Source: Ruthenibacterium avium (GTDB lineage: Bacteria; Bacillota; Clostridia; Oscillospirales; Ruminococcaceae). Taken from it: a stretch of DNA of 64,000 nt. Of the stretch, positions 33,111-40,319 are shown in pieces. Both the position numbers and the translations under genes were made by a program. The stretch is taken from contig DWYA01000088.1 of the NCBI GenBank assembly GCA_019118905.1, positions 6,871 through 70,870 on the forward strand. The letters are read 5' to 3'. The notes below the pieces were generated by a model that was not told the origin of the DNA, searched no databases, and was given only the letters and a program-made list of their open reading frames with translations. Numbering within the stretch: position 1 is the first letter of the stretch; every line of letters begins with the position of its first letter.

Positions 33111-33608
33111 TTACGGCTTGGGCTGATAAAGCCGCTGCAAAATTTCCTGCTGAATTTCCGGGCACACAAATTCGGAAATATCGCCGCCCAGCGCGGCCAC
33201 CTGCCGCACAATGGACGAAGAAAGATACATATATTGCAGTCCGGTGGTCAAAAACAGGGTTTCCAATTCCGGGTATAATTTTTTATTGGTCAGCGCCATT
33301 TGAAATTCATATTCAAAATCGGACACTGCACGCAGACCTTTTACCACGCTGCACGCCCCCACATGACGAGCATAATCTGCCAAAAGGCCATCGTAGCTGT
33401 CCACACGCACATTGGGAAAATCTGCCGTTGCACGGCGTGCCATATCCACTCGTTCCGCCACACTGAACGCGGTATTGGTTTTGGAAAAATTGATCATCAC
33501 CAGCACAACGACCTCGTCAAACAGGCACGAAGCGCGCCGGATAATGTCCAAATGACCGTTTGTAATGGGGTCAAAGCTGCCCGGACACAGGGCAATGCGT
33601 TGTTTCAT
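33111..33608 (-). CDS. coaD: Pantetheine-phosphate adenylyltransferase
   Basis: 165 residues, the normal length. Nucleotidyltransferase CPGSFDPITNGHLDII (T/HxGH), VKGLRAVSDFEYEFQMALTN and LSSSIVRQVAALGGD, all standard CoaD motifs. Adds AMP to 4'-phosphopantetheine in coenzyme A synthesis. ATG at 33608 behind GAAGGAAGT is used; the longer frame to 33773 starts upstream of the promoter. Not linked to rsmD as in many relatives. Confidence 0.96.
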   Translation of the reverse strand: MKQRIALCPGSFDPITNGHLDIIRRASCLFDEVVVLVMINFSKTNTAFSVAERVDMARRATADFPNVRVDSYDGLLADYARHVGACSVVKGLRAVSDFEYEFQMALTNKKLYPELETLFLTTGLQYMYLSSSIVRQVAALGGDISEFVCPEIQQEILQRLYQPKP

Positions 33609-33732
33609 ACTTCCTTCAAACTCCTTGCTGCGGCTGGTTTGCGTTTGGCACAATAAAGTAAATGCCGTTACTCGCTGCGCTGAAAAGAAACAATCAGAAA
33701 GACTGTCAAATTTGTATCGCCGCCTCTCGGCC

Positions 33733-33761
33733 ATTATAGCATAAAATAAAAAGTTTGTCTT
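33733..33761 (-). promoter_or_regulatory. coaD promoter
   Basis: Minus strand extended -10 TGCTATAAT (TATAAT at 33738-33733) with AAGACA (33761-33756) 17 bases upstream. Confidence 0.6.
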
Positions 33762-33802
33762 GCCTCGGTTCAAGAAAAGCGGATAAATTTTACAAAGCTG
33801 AT

Positions 33803-33832
33803 TTGTTTTTTGTTAGATGCATGTGCTATACT
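33803..33832 (+). promoter_or_regulatory. Possible yggS promoter
   Basis: TTGTTT (33803-33808), 18-base spacer, TATACT (33827-33832). Confidence 0.5.
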
Positions 33833-33866
33833 ATAACAGATAGAAACGTGAAAGCGGGGCACAGCC

Positions 33867-34589
33867 ATGACAGAACAAAAGAATCAAATATCGGATACCA
33901 TGGAAGAACGGATTGCCGCGATTCGAGAAAAAATGACAGCGGCAGCCCGAGCAGCGGGCCGCTCACCACAGGAAATTGTGCTGTGTGCCGCCAGTAAAAT
34001 GCAAAGCGCCGAAACCGTGCGTGCCGCGTCTTTGCTCCAATTGGATCTTTTTGGTGAAAACCGCGTGCAGGAGCTGGTGCAAAAGCTGGAGCAAAACGCT
34101 TACGGCGATAAGCCGGTGCATTTTATCGGCCATCTGCAAACTAATAAAGTGCGTCAGGTTGTGGGGGCGGTGTCGCTCGTTCAGTCGGTCGGTTCGCTTC
34201 GTTTACTGGAAGCAGTGGACAAGCAAGCAGCCCTGAAAGATTTGTGTCAGCCTATTTTGCTCGAGGTGAATATTGGCAGCGAGGAAAGCAAAAGCGGTTT
34301 TGCTGCACAGGATTTGTCTGCCGCGCTGGAGGCCGCTCAGCGCCTTTCCCATGTCCGGGTGGAGGGGCTGATGGCCGTTCCGCCGGTTCGTGATACGCAG
34401 GACGAAAACCGAAAAGACCTTGCAGCCGTGCGCCGCTGCTGGGAACGCCTTGCCCCGGAATGCGGTGAAAACGCTTGCATGAAGTGGCTGTCCATGGGCA
34501 TGAGCGGCGATTTTGAAAATGCGATTTTAGAAGGTGCAAACATAGTGCGTGTCGGCACCGCGATTTTTGGTGCGCGCTCTTATCCCTGA
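33867..34589 (+). CDS. yggS: YggS-family PLP homeostasis protein
   Basis: 240 residues. Fold-type III PLP protein: IVLCAASKMQSAETVR (PLP Lys in the ASK segment), FGENRVQEL, FIGHLQTNK, EVNIGSEESKSGF, MGMSGDFENAI and VRVGTAIFG. The usual V-S-K-T is ASKM here. No catalytic activity is known; the family buffers pyridoxal phosphate. In many Gram-positives it stands beside sepF and division genes, but here it is alone. Confidence 0.93.
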   Translation: MTEQKNQISDTMEERIAAIREKMTAAARAAGRSPQEIVLCAASKMQSAETVRAASLLQLDLFGENRVQELVQKLEQNAYGDKPVHFIGHLQTNKVRQVVGAVSLVQSVGSLRLLEAVDKQAALKDLCQPILLEVNIGSEESKSGFAAQDLSAALEAAQRLSHVRVEGLMAVPPVRDTQDENRKDLAAVRRCWERLAPECGENACMKWLSMGMSGDFENAILEGANIVRVGTAIFGARSYP

Positions 34590-34627
34590 CGATGCGGCAA
34601 GCGCACTGGTTTTGAACCTATCACCCG

Positions 34628-34658
34628 TCCTGAAAAAGCGGAAAAGCCGCGTTTTCGG
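34628..34658 (+). other. Leader hairpin before the siroheme reductase gene
   Basis: CCTGAAAA-A-GCGG pairs with CCGC-G-TTTTCGGG (one mismatch, 5-base loop). No T run follows, so terminator or regulatory role is open. Confidence 0.5.
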
Positions 34659-34727
34659 GTTTACCAGAAGCGTTCTGAAAAGCAAATATTGCTGTTCGGG
34701 AACGCCTTCATCACAAAGGAGTTCGTT

Positions 34728-36275
34728 ATGAAGGACAACACCCAACTGAAAGAAACATTCCGCGCGGAAATTCCCGACTTTGCCGAAAAAGCGCGCGCCT
34801 TTGCGGCGGGCGAAATTGACCGCAAAGCTTACAAAGGCATTTCCGGCGGCTTTGGCTCGTATGCCCAGCGCGGCGAAACCGGCAACATGCTGCGCCTTCG
34901 CTTACCGGGCGGACGTGTAACAAAAGAGCAGCTGGCATTTTTGGCAAATATGGTGGAGGAGCACAACGTCAAACGTATGAAAATCACCACCTGCCAGACG
35001 ATTCAGCTGCATGATTTAACACCTGATGCCGTGGCTGACATTATGGAAAAAGCCATCGACTGCGATATCATCACGCGCGGCGGCGGCGGTGACCATCCGC
35101 GCAATGTGATGGGAAACCCGCTTTCCGGCTTGGAAACCGGCGAGTATTTTGACGTGCGTCCCGTGGCTGAGGCCGTAGGCCGTCATTTGGTCGAGCGCAT
35201 TTGGACGCTGAAAATGCCGCGCAAGCTGAAAGTCGCATTTTCCAACGGCGTAAGCGATGAAGTTCATGCAACGTTCCGTGATTTGGGATTTGTTGCCCGT
35301 CAGGATGGTACGTTTGACGTGTATTGCGCGGGCGGCCTTGGGCCGAACCCGAAGCTGGGCATTTTAGCGGCCGAGGGCGTACAGCCTAAAGATGCTGCCT
35401 GCGCTGTGGAGGCCATGATTGATGTGTTCTGCACGCATGGCAATTATGAAAACCGCGCCAAAGCCCGCACGCGCTACTTGCAGGATACCTTGGGAGAGGA
35501 AGGGCTGCGCAGCGCGTTTGCCAAGGCGATGGAAAAAGCCGCCGGCCGTGACGACGTAGCGCTGGAAATCTGCGAGTGGCAGCCGCAAGCCTCCGAGGAA
35601 GAATTGATGCTTCCCATGGAACGTGTCACGGCGCAAAAACAGCATGGACTGTATGCGGTGGAGTACCACCCTGTGGGCGGCGTACTCACCCCGGACGCGG
35701 TTCGCCGTTTGAACAGCGCCATCGGCCAATTGAAACAGGCAGAGCTGCGCTTGCACCCCTGCGGCGGGCTTTATATTGTCAATCTAACAGCACAGGAAGT
35801 ACCCGGCGTCCTAAACGCGACCGAGGACAGCGCGAAAACGCCGTTTGAGTGCAGCACGGCCTGTATCGGCGCTTCGACCTGTCAGCAGGGCGTGCGCGAT
35901 TCTCAAGCACTGTTGACAGAATGTGTCCAAGCGGTGCGTGAGGCTGGTATTGCGGACAATGCACTGCCGAAAATGGGAATTTCCGGCTGTCCGTCCAGCT
36001 GCGGCACCCATCAAGCTTGCGCCATAGGCTTTGTCGGCGGCGTGAAAATGATTGACAAAGTGGCACATCCGGCGTTTACGCTGTTTTTGGGCGGGCGTGA
36101 CGCGCTGGGCAAAGAGGCAATCGGCACTTCTGTATGTGCTATGCTGCAAGCAGAGATTCCCGCCTTTTTGGTCGAGCTGGGCCGCACGGTGGAGCAATCC
36201 GGCAAGAGCTTTGATGAGTGGATCGAAGCGAACGAGGAAACACTGCGCACGATTGCACAGAAATATGCAAAATAA
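34728..36275 (+). CDS. Siroheme- and 4Fe-4S-containing nitrite/sulfite reductase
   Basis: 515 residues. Two ferredoxin-like half domains (LRLRLPGGRVTKEQL, then LHPCGGLYIVNL) and the siroheme/Fe-S ligand pattern C-x5-C (ACIGASTC) plus C-x3-C (GCPSSCGTH). This is the NirA/CysI-like fold that passes six electrons to sulfite or nitrite. No flavoprotein subunit, siroheme synthesis, or sulfate activation gene is near, so the electron donor is probably ferredoxin and substrate is undecided. ATG at 34728 behind AAAGGAG; own terminator. Confidence 0.88.
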   Translation: MKDNTQLKETFRAEIPDFAEKARAFAAGEIDRKAYKGISGGFGSYAQRGETGNMLRLRLPGGRVTKEQLAFLANMVEEHNVKRMKITTCQTIQLHDLTPDAVADIMEKAIDCDIITRGGGGDHPRNVMGNPLSGLETGEYFDVRPVAEAVGRHLVERIWTLKMPRKLKVAFSNGVSDEVHATFRDLGFVARQDGTFDVYCAGGLGPNPKLGILAAEGVQPKDAACAVEAMIDVFCTHGNYENRAKARTRYLQDTLGEEGLRSAFAKAMEKAAGRDDVALEICEWQPQASEEELMLPMERVTAQKQHGLYAVEYHPVGGVLTPDAVRRLNSAIGQLKQAELRLHPCGGLYIVNLTAQEVPGVLNATEDSAKTPFECSTACIGASTCQQGVRDSQALLTECVQAVREAGIADNALPKMGISGCPSSCGTHQACAIGFVGGVKMIDKVAHPAFTLFLGGRDALGKEAIGTSVCAMLQAEIPAFLVELGRTVEQSGKSFDEWIEANEETLRTIAQKYAK

Positions 36276-36292
36276 CCATTGTGGGCACAATC

Positions 36293-36328
36293 AAGGGGCG
36301 AGAGAACGCGCGTTCTCTCGCCCCTTTT
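36293..36328. terminator. Intrinsic terminator with near-perfect long stem
   Basis: AAGGGGCGAGAGAACG with its exact complement (minimal loop) and TTTT. Ends the reductase gene and can end the convergent MGMT-like gene. Confidence 0.9.
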
Positions 36329-36350
36329 GCAATCTATCATTAGAAAAAGC

Positions 36351-36653
36351 TTACGGCCAAAGGCAGGCGTCAAGATCGACGCGGCCATCGGACAAAAAGC
36401 CAACGCTTTCTTCCTCCAACAGCTTGCGCTGTGCATCTTTGCCGCCGAATGCAAATCCCGTGCAAAGCCGACCGTCTTGAAACACAACACGGTGGCAGGG
36501 AATTTCGCCCGGCCTTGGGTTGCGATGCAGGGCAAACCCTACGATGCGGGAAGCGCGCGGGTTGCCGCACAATGCGGCGACACGGCCATAGGTGGAAACT
36601 TTGCCGCGTGGAATTTGGCGCACGATTTCATACACTTTTTCGCTGAATGTCAT
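36351..36653 (-). CDS. MGMT/alkyltransferase-like protein, single domain
   Basis: 100 residues. It contains only the DNA-binding/active-site domain of O6-alkylguanine-DNA alkyltransferases: VYEIVRQIPRGKVSTYGRVA, the helix RASRIVGFALHRNP (Arg finger region) and IPCHRVV with Cys53. Short ATL proteins usually carry Trp in place of this Cys; here Cys is kept, so alkyl transfer is possible. It overlaps the AlkD-like gene by 4 bases (ATGA), so the two are a repair operon. Confidence 0.88.
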   Translation of the reverse strand: MTFSEKVYEIVRQIPRGKVSTYGRVAALCGNPRASRIVGFALHRNPRPGEIPCHRVVFQDGRLCTGFAFGGKDAQRKLLEEESVGFLSDGRVDLDACLWP

Positions 36654-37345
36654 ACGAACTCCTCCTTTTGTGCGCTGACACGCGCTTTTTGTTCCAAGGA
36701 TATTTTTTTCGATTCCATCACCTTGCGCACCGCCATATCTGCAATGGGGGAGCGGCGCTTTTGCAGTATCAGCAGTGTTTCAAGCGCCGCTTCGGGGTAT
36801 TTGGAATAGGCTTCGGCCAGCGTCCATGCCGCCGCCATCTGCACATAGTATTCCTCCCGTTCACACGACGCGATATGCGACAGTACCAGGGCAAAATAGT
36901 CGTCCGTTAAGTAATATCGCAGCATCATCACAAGCGAAAAACGCGCGGTATAAGGTTCTGACGCGCTGCGAAGCGCATAAATGGCGGGGAAAAATTCCTG
37001 CGGATAGCGCGAAACCGCTTTTAAACTGCTGCAAAAGCTGTCACATACCGACCAGTTGGAAATATACGGAAGAAACTCTGCCACAAGCGGCCAGTCCGCC
37101 GGTGTTTTTACCAAACATCCAACCATCATGCCGCGCAGCATTACTTCTTCAAAAGAGGTGCAGCCGGGCAGGGAAAGAGCCTCTTTGCCATATGCTCGGG
37201 TGAGCGATGCCGCCAGCTTTCTCAGCGCGGGAAGACGAACACCTAAAAACGGCAGCGAGCCGGGCACAAGCGCAGAGGCAAACGCCGCATAGGAAGGCTC
37301 GGCCATGGCACGCAATTCATGAAGCAGATCCGCGTTTGTTTGCAT
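36650..37345 (-). CDS. AlkD-like DNA alkylation repair protein
   Basis: 231 residues, all-helical HEAT-like repeats: FLGVRLPALRKLAASLTRAY, EVMLRGMMVGCLV, ISNWSVCDSFCSSLK (the W-x-x-x-D segment that contains the AlkD catalytic Asp) and YYVQMAAAWTLAEAY. AlkD glycosylases remove bulky or cationic alkyl bases. ATG at 37345 behind AAGGAG; the longer frame reaches into the divergent promoter. Partner of the MGMT-like gene and divergent from nfo. Confidence 0.85.
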   Translation of the reverse strand: MQTNADLLHELRAMAEPSYAAFASALVPGSLPFLGVRLPALRKLAASLTRAYGKEALSLPGCTSFEEVMLRGMMVGCLVKTPADWPLVAEFLPYISNWSVCDSFCSSLKAVSRYPQEFFPAIYALRSASEPYTARFSLVMMLRYYLTDDYFALVLSHIASCEREEYYVQMAAAWTLAEAYSKYPEAALETLLILQKRRSPIADMAVRKVMESKKISLEQKARVSAQKEEFV

Positions 37346-37373
37346 GGGGAAAATCTCCTTATCTGGGTCAGTC

Positions 37374-37402
37374 TTGATAAAACTAGATGAAAATGGTATA
37401 AT
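37374..37402 (+). promoter_or_regulatory. nfo promoter
   Basis: TTGATA (37374-37379), 17-base spacer, TATAAT (37397-37402), inside the 105-base divergent gap. Confidence 0.8.
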
Positions 37403-37450
37403 AAAAAACACAATGAAACAAGTGGTTTTATACCGGAAAGGATTCTAGGA

Positions 37451-38284
37451 ATGGGATATTTCGGAAGTCATATTTCCTCGTCAAAAGGGTATCTTGCCAT
37501 GGGAAAACAGGCGATGAAGCTGGGCGCAAACACCTTTGCGTTTTTTACGCGAAATCCGCGGGGCGGCTCGGTAAAAGCGCTCGATTTGCAGGACGTTGCC
37601 GCGTTTCGGCAGTTGGCTGAACAGCAGGGGTTTGGCCCCTTGGTGGCTCACGCGCCGTATACCATGAACGCCGCCGCCAAAGACCCCGATTTGCGCCGCT
37701 TTGCGCGTGAGGCGATGCAGGAGGATTTGCAGCGCCTGGAGCATTTGCCGGGAAACTATTATAATTTTCATCCGGGCAGCCATGTTGGGCAGGGGAGCGA
37801 TGCGGGCATGGAACACATTACCCGGCAGCTGAATGACGTGCTTTGGCCGGAGATGAATACAACGGTTCTGCTGGAAACCATGGCGGGCAAGGGCAGTGAA
37901 GTGGGCCGAAGCTTTGAGGAGCTGGCGCGCATTATAGAAGGGGTACACCACAACGAAAAGCTGGGGGTATGCTTGGATACCTGCCATGTGTGGGATGCCG
38001 GGTATGACATTGCCGCCCATCTCGACGAGGTGCTGCAGCAGTTTGACGATATCATTGGTTTGGAGCGCTTGAAGGCGCTGCATGTAAACGACAGCATGAA
38101 CCCCTTGGCGGCGCACAAAGACCGTCATGCAAAAATCGGGGAAGGCCATCTCGGCTTGGAAACCTTTGGCCGTGTTGTGCGTCATCCTGCCCTGCGGGGC
38201 AAGCCGATGGTGCTTGAAACACCCAACGATGATGCCGGCTGGGCGCAGGAAATTGCCCTGTTGCGCCGATTGGAAACAGAGTAA
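37451..38284 (+). CDS. nfo: Deoxyribonuclease IV / AP endonuclease
   Basis: 277 residues. AP endonuclease family 2 TIM barrel with zinc ligands in VAHAPYTMN, NFHPGSHVGQG, LLETMAGKGSE, VCLDTCHVWDAGYD, LHVNDSMNPLAAHKDRH and HAKIGEGHLG. Cuts abasic sites left by glycosylases such as the divergent AlkD-like protein. GGAAAGGATT precedes the ATG at a short distance. Confidence 0.95.
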   Translation: MGYFGSHISSSKGYLAMGKQAMKLGANTFAFFTRNPRGGSVKALDLQDVAAFRQLAEQQGFGPLVAHAPYTMNAAAKDPDLRRFAREAMQEDLQRLEHLPGNYYNFHPGSHVGQGSDAGMEHITRQLNDVLWPEMNTTVLLETMAGKGSEVGRSFEELARIIEGVHHNEKLGVCLDTCHVWDAGYDIAAHLDEVLQQFDDIIGLERLKALHVNDSMNPLAAHKDRHAKIGEGHLGLETFGRVVRHPALRGKPMVLETPNDDAGWAQEIALLRRLETE

Positions 38285-38355
38285 TGCGGCTTGATTGCAA
38301 GAGCTTGGCACCAACCCACGCGGCACAAGTTCCGTTTGCCGCGTGGGTAAGCGGC

Positions 38356-38384
38356 TTGTCAACTTTTGTAAAATATGTTACACT
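38356..38384 (+). promoter_or_regulatory. Promoter of the DtxR/MntR-like gene
   Basis: TTGTCA (38356-38361), 17-base spacer, TACACT (38379-38384) with TG one base upstream (extended -10). Confidence 0.65.
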
Positions 38385-38418
38385 GAACGGAGTATCATCC
38401 GCGTAGGGAGGCGATGCC

Positions 38419-38796
38419 ATGCGTTCGTTTGAATCGCGTGAAGATTATTTGGAAACAATTTTGGTTCTGAAACGGGAGAAAGGCGCTGTCCGCAGCATTG
38501 ACGTTGCGACACGCATGGGGTTTTCCAAGCCAAGTGTCAGCCGCGCTGTCAGTTTGCTGAAAGCCGCTGATTTACTGACGATGGACAAGGACGGCTTGCT
38601 GGAATTAACGCCGTCCGGCTTGGCGATGGCAAGCCGTGTGTACGAGCGTCACTGCCTGATTAAAACGTACTTAGAAGCGATTGGCGTATCTAAGGAGACC
38701 GCCGCTGAGGACGCTTGCCGCATTGAGCATGTGATCAGCGAAGAAAGCTTTGAAAAATTGAAAGAGTTTATGCGCAGCCATGGCGTACATGGTTAA
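38419..38796 (+). CDS. DtxR/MntR-family metal-dependent regulator
   Basis: 125 residues: winged helix (SREDYLETILVLKREKG, MGFSKPSVSRAVSLLK) and the dimer/metal domain without an SH3 tail, as in MntR. Candidate metal ligands Asp9 and Glu12, His in YERHCLIKTYL, and Glu/His in CRIEHVISEES align with MntR positions from memory. No metal transporter gene is adjacent, so its targets lie elsewhere. GGGAGG ribosome site. Confidence 0.9.
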   Translation: MRSFESREDYLETILVLKREKGAVRSIDVATRMGFSKPSVSRAVSLLKAADLLTMDKDGLLELTPSGLAMASRVYERHCLIKTYLEAIGVSKETAAEDACRIEHVISEESFEKLKEFMRSHGVHG

Positions 38797-38798
38797 GC

Positions 38799-38825
38799 AA
38801 AGGGGGCTAGGCCCCCTCTTTTTTA
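38799..38825 (+). terminator. Intrinsic terminator
   Basis: AGGGGGC-TAG-GCCCCCT followed by CTTTTTT, directly behind the regulator gene. Confidence 0.88.
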
Positions 38826-38839
38826 TTTTAGATAGGGCT

Positions 38840-38878
38840 TCAGTTTGTGAAAAAGCGAAGCTTTTTTCGACAAACTGA
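38840..38878. repeat. Nested inverted repeat in a 77-base gap
   Basis: Outer arms TCAGTTTGT/ACAAACTGA and inner arms AAAAAGC/GCTTTTT give a 39-base stem-loop. No T run on either strand directly follows. Confidence 0.65.
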
Positions 38879-38906
38879 TAGCGTGCCGCAAAGCAGGCCT
38901 TTTTTG

Positions 38907-39377
38907 TTATAGGGAAAGAGGAACGCCGTCCAGCACAGCTTGCTGAAGGCTGTCGCCTTGATAAACCAGTTTGAGCGAAAAAAACGGGTGATCCTGTGCC
39001 AGCAGACGAAGAAAAATTCGGTCGCCCTCCCAAAGCGGAAGGCGCGTCATTTCCGAACGCTCCACCCATGCAAGCTCACCTTCATCGCAGTCGGTTAAGC
39101 TTCCGTGCCATTCCGACGCGGTGAACAGGTACATATACTGCCCTTCCCAAGCATCGGAAACAAAGGTGATTACCCCGCGCAGACGCGAACGGGTCACATG
39201 CAGACCGGTTTCTTCATACACTTCCCGCATCATGCAATCTTCGGGGCTTTCGTTTTCTTCACACTTGCCGCCGACCCCAATCCACTTTCCGGCATTTTCA
39301 TCGTTTTGCTTTTTGGTGCGGTGTAAAAGCAGATATTGTGTGCCGCGCTCCAAGTAGCATACTGTTGTATTTTTCAT
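38907..39377 (-). CDS. Nudix hydrolase, 8-oxo-dGTP diphosphatase (MutT)-like
   Basis: 156 residues. Nudix box G-x5-E-x7-REVYEETGL (starting GGKCEENESPEDC) is complete, preceded by GKWIGVGG. The C-terminal ADWVxR-like segment (LAWVERSEMTRLPLWEGD) matches MutT-type clostridial proteins. ATG at 39377 behind GGAGGG. Sanitises oxidised nucleotides, which fits the repair genes nearby; substrate not proven. Confidence 0.88.
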   Translation of the reverse strand: MKNTTVCYLERGTQYLLLHRTKKQNDENAGKWIGVGGKCEENESPEDCMMREVYEETGLHVTRSRLRGVITFVSDAWEGQYMYLFTASEWHGSLTDCDEGELAWVERSEMTRLPLWEGDRIFLRLLAQDHPFFSLKLVYQGDSLQQAVLDGVPLSL

Positions 39378-39397
39378 TGGTTCCCTCCGCGCCGCGC

Positions 39398-39426
39398 TTG
39401 CAAAGGCGGCCTGCATTTGATATACT
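39398..39426 (+). promoter_or_regulatory. deoC promoter
   Basis: TTGCAA (39398-39403), 17-base spacer, TATACT (39421-39426). Confidence 0.65.
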
Positions 39427-39524
39427 GAAATCCAGCTTCCATCGTTTTCAAAACAAAGGAAGCCGTGCCAAATTTATCATAACACGGTACGCTGCCGGAT
39501 ACAAGGAAAGGATGGAGTTTCTTT

Positions 39525-40193
39525 ATGAAAATCAATCGTTTTATCGACCATACGCTGCTCAAACCTTTTGCAACGCACGACCAGCTGAAAGCGCTGTGTG
39601 ACGAGGCAAAGCAGTACGAGTTTGCAAGCGTCTGCGTCAACCCGTGCCACGCGGCATTTGTGGCGAAAGAGCTTGCCGGAAGTGATGTGAAAACGTGCTG
39701 TGTTGTGGGCTTTCCCTTCGGCACCCATCTGCCGGAGATCAAGCTGGCCGAAGCAAAAGCGGCGCTGCGCGACGGGGCGCAGGAACTGGACATGGTCATT
39801 TCGGTGGGCCATCTGCTAGAGGGCGATGAGGCTTATGTGGAGCACGAGGTGCAGCTTTTGGCCGATGCTTGCCACGAGGCGGGCGCACTGTTGAAAGTGA
39901 TTATCGAAACGTGCTATTTAGAGGAAAAGCACATTGCCGCCATGTGCCGCATTGTGGAGAAAACAGGTGCAGACTTTATGAAAACGAGCACTGGTTACGG
40001 TACGCGCGGTGCGTCGCCGGAGGACATCGAGCTGTTTTGCAAGTATTTGAAAAAACCGGCGAAAATGAAAGCTTCGGGCGGGATTCGCACCGCCGAGGAT
40101 GCCAAACGCTATATCGAAATGGGTTGTGAGCGTCTTGGCACCAGCAACGGCGTTGCCATTATGCAGGGCATGACGGCAAGTGCCGATTATTAA
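39525..40193 (+). CDS. deoC: Deoxyribose-phosphate aldolase
   Basis: 222 residues, usual length. TIM-barrel class I aldolase: FIDHTLLKP, VCVNPCHAAFV, ELDMVISVGHLLEGD, LLKVIIETCYL, Schiff-base Lys in FMKTSTGYG, and KASGGIRTAEDA. Splits deoxyribose 5-phosphate to glyceraldehyde 3-phosphate and acetaldehyde. GAAAGGATGG ribosome site. Stands alone without deoA/deoD. Confidence 0.97.
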   Translation: MKINRFIDHTLLKPFATHDQLKALCDEAKQYEFASVCVNPCHAAFVAKELAGSDVKTCCVVGFPFGTHLPEIKLAEAKAALRDGAQELDMVISVGHLLEGDEAYVEHEVQLLADACHEAGALLKVIIETCYLEEKHIAAMCRIVEKTGADFMKTSTGYGTRGASPEDIELFCKYLKKPAKMKASGGIRTAEDAKRYIEMGCERLGTSNGVAIMQGMTASADY

Positions 40194-40244
40194 GCGCTGA
40201 AAAGCAAAGCTTGGCGCAAGTGCTGTTTTTTATCACAAATCAGA

Positions 40245-40292
40245 AAACCCGCGGGCTTCACAGATAGATACCTGTGAAGCCCGCGGGTTTTT
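40245..40292. terminator. Bidirectional terminator
   Basis: 19-bp stem AACCCGCGGGCTTCACAG with its complement, 7-base loop, A run before and T run after. Ends deoC (+) and the TcaA-like gene (-). Confidence 0.93.
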
Positions 40293-40319
40293 GCATGGTT
40301 TCAAGAAGGGGAAAGCACG

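Noticed and set aside
33111..33773. CoaD with 55 extra N-terminal codons
   Set aside because: CoaD starts at MKQRIALCPGSFDP; the extension covers the promoter.
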